Origin: Clostridium sp.
GTDB lineage: Bacteria > Bacillota > Clostridia > Lachnospirales > Lachnospiraceae
Length of the DNA: 64,000 bases
NCBI GenBank assembly: GCA_031275405.1
Contig: JAISOV010000049.1
Span: 1-64,000, forward strand
Direction: 5' to 3'
The notes under the pieces were generated by a model. That model was not told the DNA's origin. It made no database searches and worked only from the letters and a program-made list of their open reading frames with translations. The position numbers and the translations under genes are program-made. This document shows positions 9,284-16,931 of the stretch, piece after piece (position 1 is the first letter of the stretch; every line of letters starts with the position of its first letter).

Positions 9284-9856
9284 ATGAACGTAGTAGGATT
9301 CAACGGCAGCCCGCGCACAAGCGGCAGCGCGGCGTGGGCGATCAGCACAATATTGGAAGCCGCAAAAGACCGTGGAGCGGAAACCATGCTGTTTCATTCC
9401 GGCGAACTTGACATCAGGCCATGCAAGGGATGTCTCGGCTGTGTCAAGAGCGACCGCTGATTCATGAAAGACGACATGCAAGGGAGATACGACGCGCTTG
9501 AAACTGCCGACGCGCTCATACTCGGTACGCCAATCTATATGGGACAGATGAGCGCACAGGCAAAGACCTTCACCGACCGCCTTTTCGCACAGCTCACCCC
9601 GCGCTTCTCCCCACGTTTCAAAGAGGAGAACGCCGGGAAGAAACTACTGGTGTTTGTCTTCACTCAGGGCAACCCTGACGCGGGCAAGTTCCAGACCTAC
9701 ATCGCCTATACCGAGGAGATGTTCGGATTGCTGGAGTTCAAAGTAAAAGACGTGGTGGTGGCTGCCGGCACGCGTAGCGGGCCAGCGAGCGAACAGGAAG
9801 GCCTGACTGGCCAGCTGGAGTCCGTCGGCGAGGCGTTGTGTGGCGAAGGGCTGTGA
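9284..9856 (+). CDS. NADPH-dependent FMN reductase-like flavoprotein with in-frame TGA
   Basis: The N-terminal 58 codons (VVGFNGSPRTSGS, then PCKGCLGCVKSDR) end in TGA at 9458-9460. The same frame continues without interruption to 9856 as FMKDDM, then LILGTPIYMGQMSAQAKTF and a normal C-terminus. Together they make one flavodoxin-fold reductase of about 190 residues. In relatives the motif runs Cys-x-x-Cys-...-Gly-x-Cys-Val-Ile-x-Asp-Asp-Met; the TGA sits where that last Cys is expected. AAGGAG precedes the ATG at 9284. It is therefore either a selenocysteine codon or a Cys-to-stop mutation. I see only a weak 4-bp CAAG/CTTG stem as a possible SECIS. The gene lies between kduI and kduD, flanked by short-repeat DNA. 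Confidence 0.6.
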
Positions 9857-9885
9857 CTGGTATCATTTGATGGTAGGCCAGCCAT

Positions 9886-10250
9886 AGAAACAGCATAGAA
9901 AATAGAATAGAAATAGATCTGGAATAGACATAAAAATAGATCATAGAAATGATAGAACAGAGATGATAGAATAGAAATGATAGAACAGAAATGATAGAAC
10001 AGAGATGATAGAATAGAAGTGATAGAACAGAAATGATAGAACAGAAATGATAGAATAGAAATGATAGAACAGAAATGATAGATATAGAAATGATAGAACA
10101 GAAATGATAGATATAGAAATGATAGAACAGAAATGATAGAATCCAGCTGATGGGACAGAGCTGACGGAATCCAGCTGATGGGACAGAGCTGACGGAATAG
10201 AGCTAATGGAATCCAGCTGATGGAATCAAAATGATAGAACAGAGATAGAA
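9886..10250. repeat. 14-bp minisatellite upstream of kduD
   Basis: Fourteen consecutive units of 14-15 bases (AAATGATAGAACAG and variants) run from 9947 to about 10144. A second, longer set based on CAGCTGATGGGACAGAGCTGACGGAAT follows to about 10240. Similar ATAGA-rich sequence occurs at about 9140-9190, so repeat DNA lies on both sides of the flavin reductase gene. One reverse frame stays open through it because the repeat has no stop in that register; I do not consider it a gene. Confidence 0.9.
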
Positions 10251-10268
10251 GGGCAGGAATCATACGGC

Positions 10269-11075
10269 ATGGGGGATTTTATTCAGAAATTTTCCTTGGA
10301 GGGAAAAGTCGCCTGGATCACGGGCGCTTCCTATGGGATCGGCTTTGCCATCGCGACGGCTTATGCCCAGGCGGGAGCCGCCGTCGTTTTCAACGACGTC
10401 AGCCGGGAGCTGGTGGACAAGGGGCTTGCGGCTTATGCGGAAAAAGGCGTCCGGGCGCACGGCTATGTATGCGACGTCACGGACGAGATACAGGTACAGG
10501 CGACCGTGGCAAAGATCGGACGGGAAGTGGGTTCCGTTGACATTCTGGTGAACAATGCCGGGATCATCAAGCGGGTTCCCATGCATGAAATGGAAGCCAA
10601 GGATTTTCGCCAGGTCATCGACATCGACTTAAACGGCCCGTTCCTTGTGGCGAAAGCCGTTCTCCCCGCCATGATGGAGCGCCGGAGCGGCAAGATCATC
10701 AACATCTGCTCGATGATGTCCGAATTCGGGCGGGAAACCGTTTCCGCGTATGCGGCGGCAAAAGGCGGCTTAAAAATGCTGACGAAGAATATCGCGTCCG
10801 AATACGGAGAATATCATATCCAATGCAACGGTATCGGGCCGGGTTATATCGCGACCCCGCAGACCGCGCCGCTGCGCGAGGTTCAGCCGGACGGCGGCAG
10901 ACACCCTTTCGACCGGTTCATCCTTTCCAAGACCCCTGCGGCGCGCTGGGGAACGGCGGAAGACCTGCAAGGGCCTGCGGTGTTCCTTGCGTCCGAGGCT
11001 TCCGACTTCGTAAACGGGCTGATCCTGTACGTGGACGGCGGGATCTCCGCTTATATCGGGAAACAGCCGTCCTAG
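10269..11075 (+). CDS. kduD: 2-dehydro-3-deoxy-D-gluconate 5-dehydrogenase (KduD-like SDR)
   Basis: Short-chain dehydrogenase that would reduce the KduI product to 2-keto-3-deoxygluconate with NAD(P)H. The cofactor motif is TGASYGIG, then NNAG, a catalytic Ser in NICSMMSE, and Tyr-Ala-Ala-Ala-Lys as the YxxxK pair. The C-terminus LYVDGGISAYIG matches KduD/gluconate 5-dehydrogenase relatives. Length 268 is normal. Gluconate 5-dehydrogenase is the main alternative; the KduI and KDG-handling neighbours favour KduD. Confidence 0.88.
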   Translation: MGDFIQKFSLEGKVAWITGASYGIGFAIATAYAQAGAAVVFNDVSRELVDKGLAAYAEKGVRAHGYVCDVTDEIQVQATVAKIGREVGSVDILVNNAGIIKRVPMHEMEAKDFRQVIDIDLNGPFLVAKAVLPAMMERRSGKIINICSMMSEFGRETVSAYAAAKGGLKMLTKNIASEYGEYHIQCNGIGPGYIATPQTAPLREVQPDGGRHPFDRFILSKTPAARWGTAEDLQGPAVFLASEASDFVNGLILYVDGGISAYIGKQPS

Positions 11076-11241
11076 GAAAGACTTGGCGCCTTGGCGGAAA
11101 GGGGAGACGGAAAGGTTCCCTGACGGCCGCCCTGCCGCCCCTGCCCCGCGGGAAGCTTTCCGCAGGGCGTGACACAGGGCGGCTCGTAAAGGGCGCGGCG
11201 TTACTCACAAATTTGCAAGCGAGAAGGAGGATCTGGGATCT

Positions 11242-12207
11242 ATGGACGCAGTTTTAGAAAAGCTCAGCAAAATCGGCATCGTGCCGGTGGTAAAAATTGA
11301 CAGGGTAGAGGATGCGGTTCCTCTTGCCAGGGCGCTCTGCGCCGGAGGGCTTCCCTGTGCGGAAGTGACGTTCCGCACCGACGCGGCTTCCGGCGCGATC
11401 AAGGCCATCACGGAGAAGTTTCCGCAGATGTGCGTGGGGGCCGGCACTGTTCTGAATGCGGCCCAGGTGGACGCCGCGATCGGAGCGGGGGCGCAGTTTA
11501 TCGTAAGCCCCGGCATCAACCCTAAGACAGTCAAATACTGCCTGGACAAGGAGATCCCCATCACTCCCGGCACCTCCACGCCCAGCGACTTAGAACAGGC
11601 GATTGAGTTCGGCCTGGAAGTCGTGAAATTCTTTCCGGCGGAACAGTCCGGCGGCCTGGCGAAAATCAAAGCCATGTCGGCGCCCTATGTGAATATGAAG
11701 TTCCTGCCCACCGGAGGAATCAGCGCGAAAAACCTGACGTCCTATCTGGATTTTGACAAGGTGGTCGCCTGCGGAGGTTCCTGGATGGTTTCCGGCGACC
11801 TCATCAACGCGGGGGCATGGGATCGGATCGAGCAGCTCGCCCGGGAGGCCGTACAGCTTATGCTTGGCTTTGAGCTGGCGCATGTGGGGATCAATGCGGA
11901 GAATGAAGAAGAAGCCGCCAAAGCGGCCGAACGCTTTTCCTTTTTGTTCGGAGTACCCGCGAAGCCGGGGAATCTGTCTATTTTTGCCGGAAATATTTTA
12001 GAAGTCATGAAAACTCCTTATTTTGGGAAACAGGGGCATATCGCTATCCGGACGAACTATATGGACAGGGCGGTCAACTACCTGGAAGGCGTCCTCGGCG
12101 TGGAGTTCCGCTGGGAATCCGCCAAAAAAGACGAGAAGGGGAAGCTGAAAACCATTTATCTGAAAGAAGAGATCGGCGGCTTCGCGGTACATCTGGTACA
12201 GAAATAG
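11242..12207 (+). CDS. eda: KDPG/KHG aldolase with C-terminal VOC-like domain
   Basis: Cleaves 2-keto-3-deoxy-6-phosphogluconate to pyruvate and glyceraldehyde-3-phosphate. The class I aldolase barrel fills residues 1 to about 210: AEVTFRT with the catalytic Glu, VGAGTVL, the Schiff-base Lys in VVKFFPAE, and PTGGIS for phosphate binding. Residues from about 211 to 321 are extra compared with the roughly 210-residue E. coli enzyme. They resemble a glyoxalase/VOC-type fold (LAHVGINAENEEEA, then HIAIRTNYMDRAVNYLE), a fusion I associate with some gut Clostridia. The role of the extra domain is unknown. Confidence 0.9.
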   Translation: MDAVLEKLSKIGIVPVVKIDRVEDAVPLARALCAGGLPCAEVTFRTDAASGAIKAITEKFPQMCVGAGTVLNAAQVDAAIGAGAQFIVSPGINPKTVKYCLDKEIPITPGTSTPSDLEQAIEFGLEVVKFFPAEQSGGLAKIKAMSAPYVNMKFLPTGGISAKNLTSYLDFDKVVACGGSWMVSGDLINAGAWDRIEQLAREAVQLMLGFELAHVGINAENEEEAAKAAERFSFLFGVPAKPGNLSIFAGNILEVMKTPYFGKQGHIAIRTNYMDRAVNYLEGVLGVEFRWESAKKDEKGKLKTIYLKEEIGGFAVHLVQK

Positions 12208-12209
12208 GC

Positions 12210-12430
12210 TGCCGGAAAGCGGGACACGGACAGGGAAATCCAGAGGGAAGCCCAGGCGTGGAAGCCAGACGGAAGAGACCAGACGGGAAGAGCCGGATCG
12301 GAAGCCCGGATGGAAAGAGCCGGACGGAAGAAACCAGGCGTGGAAGCCGGCTCGGAAGAGACCGGAGGGAAAGAGCCGGACGGGAAGAGACCGGGCGGGG
12401 AAGCGCAGGAAAGCAAGATCGCGGAAAGGA
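12210..12430. repeat. Purine-rich degenerate repeats before kdgK
   Basis: The spacer consists of diverged copies of GGAAGAGACCGGACG-like units. It is open in the kdgK frame and would encode an Arg/Gly/Glu-rich extension, but kinase homology and a proper ribosome site start after it. Confidence 0.7.
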
Positions 12431-12437
12431 ACGGAAC

Positions 12438-13469
12438 ATGGCAAAAGTGATCACCATGGGTGAGATCATGTTGAGGTTATCGACACCCAATTATGAAAAA
12501 TTGATCCAAGCGGATGAATTTGACGTGAACTATGGCGGCGGCGAGGCGAACGTGGCGGTTTCTTTAGCCAATTACGGCCATGACGCCGAATTCGTGACAG
12601 CGGTGCCCGACAACGAGATCGGCGAATGCGCGGTGGCGGCGCTGCGGAAATACGGGGTCGGAACACGGCACGTCGCCAAGTGCGGCGAAAGGCTCGGGAT
12701 CTATTTTCTGGAAAGCGGCTCTGCCATGAGAGCGTCCAAAGTGGTTTATGACAGGGCGCATTCTTCCATTTCCACCGCGGCCGAAGCGGACTTTGACTTT
12801 GACGCCGTCTTTCAAGGCGCCGACTGGTTCCATTTCACCGGGATCACTCCGGCGCTGTCCGACGCGGCGGCGCTTCTGACGGAAAAAGCGCTGATCGCGG
12901 CGCGCAGGCATGGCGTGAAAGTATCCGTTGACCTGAATTTCCGCAAAAAACTGTGGACTTCGGAAAAAGCGAAGAAGGTCATGACGGGCCTGATGAAATA
13001 TGTGGACGTCTGTATCGGCAACGAGGAAGACGCGGAACTGGTGCTGGGCTTCAAGCCCGGGAAAACCAATGTGACGAGCGGAGAACTGGAACTGTCCGGC
13101 TACGCTTCTGTGTTCGAGCAGATGGTGGAAAAATTCCATTTTGAATATTGCGTTTCTTCTCTGCGCGTCAGCCGCTCCGCTTCCGACAACGGCTGGTCCG
13201 CCTGTATCTATTCCAGAGATACCAAGGAATTTTACCATTCCAAAGCATACCGTATCCATCCGATCATCGACCGCGTAGGCGGCGGGGATTCCTTTGCCGC
13301 CGGGGTGATCTGCGGCCTGCTGGACGGGCGGGATTTCAAAGCGGCGCTGGAATACGGCGTGGCGGCTTCCGCCTTGAAGCATACGATTCCCGGCGATTTC
13401 AACCTCGTGTCCAGAAAAGAAGTGGAAACCTTGGCGGGCGGGGATGCGTCGGGACGGGTACAGCGTTGA
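12438..13469 (+). CDS. kdgK: 2-dehydro-3-deoxygluconokinase (PfkB family)
   Basis: Phosphorylates KDG to KDPG, the substrate of the aldolase encoded just upstream. PfkB/ribokinase features: GGGEANVAVSLA near the N-terminus (sugar site), VDLNFRKKLW, and the C-terminal catalytic motif DRVGGGDSFAAGVI with its general-base Asp and anion hole. About 343 residues from the ATG at 12438, which follows GGAAAGGAACGG. With kduI, kduD and eda it completes the route from pectin-derived uronates to central metabolism. Confidence 0.92.
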   Translation: MAKVITMGEIMLRLSTPNYEKLIQADEFDVNYGGGEANVAVSLANYGHDAEFVTAVPDNEIGECAVAALRKYGVGTRHVAKCGERLGIYFLESGSAMRASKVVYDRAHSSISTAAEADFDFDAVFQGADWFHFTGITPALSDAAALLTEKALIAARRHGVKVSVDLNFRKKLWTSEKAKKVMTGLMKYVDVCIGNEEDAELVLGFKPGKTNVTSGELELSGYASVFEQMVEKFHFEYCVSSLRVSRSASDNGWSACIYSRDTKEFYHSKAYRIHPIIDRVGGGDSFAAGVICGLLDGRDFKAALEYGVAASALKHTIPGDFNLVSRKEVETLAGGDASGRVQR

Positions 13470-13518
13470 GGAACGGTTTTTCTTCCGGGGCGGTTCCGAA
13501 ACGGGAAGGCGGAAAGAA

Positions 13519-13586
13519 TGGCATTCTTTCCACCGGAGCTTTTTGTGCTACGCGTAAAGTTTCCGGACGTTGAAAGAAGCATGGTG
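13519..13586 (+). promoter_or_regulatory. Hairpin element related to the kduI leader
   Basis: Outer arms TTCTTTC and GAAAGAA enclose CCGGA/TCCGG and CTTT/AAAG arms around the loop TTGTGCTACGCGT. The sequence matches the kduI leader segment in order and spacing with scattered differences. Here it precedes the small Cys-rich gene. Confidence 0.55.
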
Positions 13587-13623
13587 ATCAGCAGGAAAAG
13601 AATGACGGTCAGGAGGGGTCTGC

Positions 13624-13836
13624 GTGGAACAGTTTTTGATCCGCAATACTACCAAAGAGCAAAGGGAAGAGATTGTAAGGAACGCCCTGGACTGCGGCGG
13701 AGGCGGCTGCGAGAACTGTTCCGCCTGCGGCGCGTATGGCGCGGTCGATCCTTATGATATGTACCAGGCCTATATTGACGGAAAAAAAGAGCTGGATGAA
13801 ATCAACCGGGAATTTCAGGCCAGGTATCTTCGATAA
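13624..13836 (+). CDS. Small Cys-rich protein, unknown
   Basis: Seventy residues starting from GTG, eight bases after AGGAGG. A predicted helix (TTKEQREEIVRNAL) leads into a Gly/Cys knuckle CGGGGCENCSACG with four cysteines, then a second acidic helix. The four close cysteines could bind zinc or an iron-sulfur cluster. I do not recognise a named family. It follows kdgK on the same strand and carries a hairpin element like that of kduI. Confidence 0.7.
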   Translation: MEQFLIRNTTKEQREEIVRNALDCGGGGCENCSACGAYGAVDPYDMYQAYIDGKKELDEINREFQARYLR

Positions 13837-13877
13837 GCCGGAAAGACATCCGCGCAAATTCAGCAAGGGGGAAGCCT

Positions 13878-15026
13878 ATGGCTCGGAATCGCTTATGGGA
13901 AACTTTTTGTGCCTTGACAGATATTTACAGCCCTTCCTTTGGGGAGCGGCAGTTATGCGACTTCTTAAAAGCCCGTCTCGGGAGGCTGTCCGTGGAATGC
14001 CATGAGGACGCCGCCGGAGAGCGGTTCGGAGGGAGCTGCGGCAATTTATACGGCTTTCTTGCGGGCAGTGCCGGGGCAAGCCAGACGCCGCTTCTTTTTT
14101 CCGCGCATATGGACACGGTGGAGCCGGCTCTGGGAAAGCGGCCCTTTCTGCGGGGCGACGGCCGCGTGACCTCTCAGGGCAGCACCATCCTCGGAGCGGA
14201 CGACAACGCGGGGATCGCCGTTTTACTGGAAGCATTGGCCAGGCTGAAAGAGGGGAACCTTCCCCATTGCCCGGTAGAACTGCTTTTTCCGATCGCGGAA
14301 GAGCGTTACTGTCTGGGTTCGGCGGAAGCGGATTACAGCCTTTTCCGTTCCAAAGAAGCCTATGTGCTGGATCTGAGCGGCGAAATCGGAGAAGCGGCCC
14401 ATGCCGCGCCGACCATTCTTTCCGTTTCCGTTACCGTGGAAGGGAAAGCGGCCCACGCGGGCTTCGCGCCGCAGGACGGAGTCCACGCCATTGCGGTCGC
14501 GGCCAAAGCCATAGCCCGCATACCGCAGGGCGAGTCGCGGGCAGGAGCGGAAACGGCCTCCCCCTCTGTGCCGGTCACTTGCAACCTCGGGCAGATCAGC
14601 GGCGGCGAAGCGGACAATATTGTTCCCGCACGGTGCAAAGTCACCGGTGAAATTCGGAGCTTTTCGCATGAAGCCGCGATAGCCCGGTGGGAGCTGGTAA
14701 AAGCGGTGTTCGCGGAAGAAGCGGACAAAGCCGGAGCGGTGATCCAGGCGGAGCATAAGGTGGGGATCACCGCCTACGAAACGCCGCTGGACGCGGAAGT
14801 GGCAAAGCGGTTTCAGAGGGCCTGCGGGGAGAACGGCATACCCTGCCGGATCCATGCCACCATGGGCGGCAGCGATAACAACAACTTCGCGCTTCACGGC
14901 ATAAAAGGGCTGGTGCTGGCCTGTTCCATGCACGACGTGCATAGCGCCAGAGAATGGTGCCGGCTGGACGAACTGGAAGCCTGTACCCGGCTTGTCCTGT
15001 CCTTAGTCAGAGCGGACGTGCGGTAG
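13878..15026 (+). CDS. M20-family metallopeptidase (PepT-like)
   Basis: A 382-residue di-zinc peptidase. Metal and catalytic residues are visible: SAHMDTVEP (His and Asp), LGADDNAG (bridging Asp), AEERYCLGS (general-base Glu and metal Glu), and a C-terminal SMHDVHSAREW (His ligand). A lid/dimerisation domain with AAHAGFAPQDGVHAI sits in the middle. Most like the tripeptidase-T/M20B group; substrate specificity cannot be read from sequence. GGGGGAAGCCT precedes the ATG. Confidence 0.88.
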   Translation: MARNRLWETFCALTDIYSPSFGERQLCDFLKARLGRLSVECHEDAAGERFGGSCGNLYGFLAGSAGASQTPLLFSAHMDTVEPALGKRPFLRGDGRVTSQGSTILGADDNAGIAVLLEALARLKEGNLPHCPVELLFPIAEERYCLGSAEADYSLFRSKEAYVLDLSGEIGEAAHAAPTILSVSVTVEGKAAHAGFAPQDGVHAIAVAAKAIARIPQGESRAGAETASPSVPVTCNLGQISGGEADNIVPARCKVTGEIRSFSHEAAIARWELVKAVFAEEADKAGAVIQAEHKVGITAYETPLDAEVAKRFQRACGENGIPCRIHATMGGSDNNNFALHGIKGLVLACSMHDVHSAREWCRLDELEACTRLVLSLVRADVR

Positions 15027-15155
15027 GAACGCGCGGTCAGAGCCGGAACATGGGAATCATCGGGACTCTCGCGCCTGGTCTCGGCACAGGCGGCAAAACC
15101 GCGCAGACAGACGTGTGCCGCTGCGTGCGGCAAAGGCGCACAGATAGGAAGATAC

Positions 15156-15776
15156 GTGAAAATACCACTACAGTATCAGCGGACGGAATATGACTGCGGG
15201 CCCACCAGCCTGCTGAACGCGGTCAGCTTCTTGATGAACCGGGAAGAAATACCGCCGGACGTCCTGCGTTATGTGATGATGTACACCTTGGACAGCTATA
15301 ACCACAAAGGGGAAGCCTGTAAAAACGGCACTTCCCGGATGGCGATGCTGTTTCTGAGCAGCTGGCTGAACCAGTACGCCAAGGCGACCAGATTTCCTCT
15401 TTCCTGTGAATACCTCAGCGGCGACCGGGTGCGTATCACGGAGGACAGCAAAGTGGTCGAGGCCCTCCGGCAGGGCGGCGCGGCGGTGGTGCGCCTGCTC
15501 TACGGCTGCGAGCATTATGTCACTCTCACCGGCTTTTCCGGGCGCAGGCTGGAGCTGTTCGATCCCTATTACCGGAGACGCCCCTTTAAGCAGGAAGGGA
15601 TTTCCATCCTTACGGATAAACCGCATTCCGCCAACCGGAGTCTGCCGTTCGAGATGCTGAACCAGACCGGACGTCTGCCCTACGCGCTGGGTCCGGAAGA
15701 GAGCCGGGAAGCGGTGCTGCTGTTCCATACCGGCACCCGCAGGACGCCGGAGAGTACGATTGAATATTTTTTATAA
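15156..15776 (+). CDS. C39-like papain-fold cysteine peptidase domain protein
   Basis: A 206-residue protein with YDCGPTSLLNAVSFL near the N-terminus, the Cys-Gly-Pro-Thr/Ala signature of C39-like peptidases. A putative catalytic His lies in YGCEHYVTLTGFSG, followed by LFDPYYRRR with the usual Asp. No signal peptide or transporter domain is present, so it is probably cytosolic. The start is GTG at 15156 after AGGAAGA. Its stop lies just before the ribosome site of the next gene. Confidence 0.75.
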   Translation: MKIPLQYQRTEYDCGPTSLLNAVSFLMNREEIPPDVLRYVMMYTLDSYNHKGEACKNGTSRMAMLFLSSWLNQYAKATRFPLSCEYLSGDRVRITEDSKVVEALRQGGAAVVRLLYGCEHYVTLTGFSGRRLELFDPYYRRRPFKQEGISILTDKPHSANRSLPFEMLNQTGRLPYALGPEESREAVLLFHTGTRRTPESTIEYFL

Positions 15777-15788
15777 GGAGCCTATGTT

Positions 15789-16931
15789 ATGCGCATGAAA
15801 GACAGGAAGACCCTTTGCGTACACGGCGCGAAGGACGGACATAACAACACGGGGGCGGTCGCCGTGCCGATCTATCAGTCGGCGACCTTCGCCCATCTGG
15901 GAGTGTCGAAGAGTACCGGGTACGACTATTCCCGCCTGCAGAACCCGACCAGGGAAGCCCTGGAAAAAACAGTCGCGGCGTTAGAGGGCGGGGCGGAAGC
16001 CATCGCCTTTTCCACAGGCATGGCGGCCATGACGGTTCTGATGGAACTCTTCGCGCCGGGGGCGCACATCGTCGCTTCCCGGGATCTGTACGGCGGCTCG
16101 GTGCGCCTGCTGGAGCATGTGGTGAAAAAAAACGGGCTGGAAGTGGACTATCTGGATACCGGAGATCTCACGCGGCTCCGGGCGGCGATCCGGGAGCATA
16201 CCAGGGCGATTTTTGTGGAAACGCCCACCAATCCCATGATGCAGGTGACGGATCTGGCGGCGGCGGCGCGGCTTGCCAAAGAGCGAGGGATCCTGCTGAT
16301 TGCGGACAATACCTTTCTGACCCCCTACTTCCAGCGCCCTCTGGAACTGGGCGCGGATGTCGTGCTGCACAGCGCGACCAAGTATCTGGGCGGCCACAAT
16401 GATACGCTGGCGGGTTTTCTGGTGGCGGATTCGCCTGAAATCATAGAGAAGCTGCGTTTTTTCAGCAAGACCATCGGCGCGTGCCTTGCCCCGTTTGACA
16501 GCTTCCTGATCCTGCGCGGAATCAAGACCTTGGCGGTACGCATGGAGCGCATTCAGGAGAACGCCCTGCGCCTGGCGCAGTGGCTGGGAACCCAGGAAAA
16601 AGTGCGGGCCGTCCATTACGTGGGGCTTCCCTCCCATCCTGGTTACGAGGTTTCCCGCCGGCAGGCTGCAGGCTTCGGCGGCATGATCTCTTTTGAGCTG
16701 GACAGCGAGGAAACGGCGAGGAGGCTTCTGGAAAGAGTGCGGCTCATTCTGTTTGCCGAGAGCCTGGGAGGGGTGGAAACCCTGATCACTTATCCGCTTT
16801 TGCAGACCCATGCCGACGTGCCGCAGGAAGTCCGGGAGGAGCTGGGGATCAACGGACGCCTGCTTCGGCTTTCCGTGGGAATCGAGGCGGTGGAAGACCT
16901 GATTGAGGATTTGGAGGCGGCGCTTGCATGA
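15789..16931 (+). CDS. Cys/Met-metabolism PLP enzyme (cystathionine gamma-synthase/lyase type)
   Basis: A 380-residue fold-type I enzyme of the MetB/MetC/MGL family. TYDYSRLQNPTREALE-like N-terminus, FSTGMAA, ETPTNPMM, ADNTFLTP and the PLP lysine in SATKYLGGHND are all present. C-terminal RLSVGIEAVEDLIEDL is typical. Synthase, lyase and O-acetylhomoserine sulfhydrylase activities cannot be separated by eye. AAGGAG lies eight bases before the ATG. The gene is translationally coupled to the next enzyme by an ATGA overlap. Confidence 0.9.
   Translation: MRMKDRKTLCVHGAKDGHNNTGAVAVPIYQSATFAHLGVSKSTGYDYSRLQNPTREALEKTVAALEGGAEAIAFSTGMAAMTVLMELFAPGAHIVASRDLYGGSVRLLEHVVKKNGLEVDYLDTGDLTRLRAAIREHTRAIFVETPTNPMMQVTDLAAAARLAKERGILLIADNTFLTPYFQRPLELGADVVLHSATKYLGGHNDTLAGFLVADSPEIIEKLRFFSKTIGACLAPFDSFLILRGIKTLAVRMERIQENALRLAQWLGTQEKVRAVHYVGLPSHPGYEVSRRQAAGFGGMISFELDSEETARRLLERVRLILFAESLGGVETLITYPLLQTHADVPQEVREELGINGRLLRLSVGIEAVEDLIEDLEAALA

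Noticed and set aside
9458-9510. SECIS element directly after the TGA of the flavin reductase
   Set aside because: Only a CAAG/CTTG stem with a 14-base loop, and palindromic CATG and GCGC pairings, are visible; too weak to list as a feature, though the selenocysteine idea stays open.
9886-10250. Possible CRISPR-like array
   Set aside because: The units are contiguous 14-15-mers without unique spacers, and no cas genes are nearby; it is a minisatellite.
9706-10263. Long minus-strand frame of Phe/Ile/Ser/His repeats
   Set aside because: It is the translation of the minisatellite, has no ribosome site, and covers the 3' end of the flavin reductase gene.
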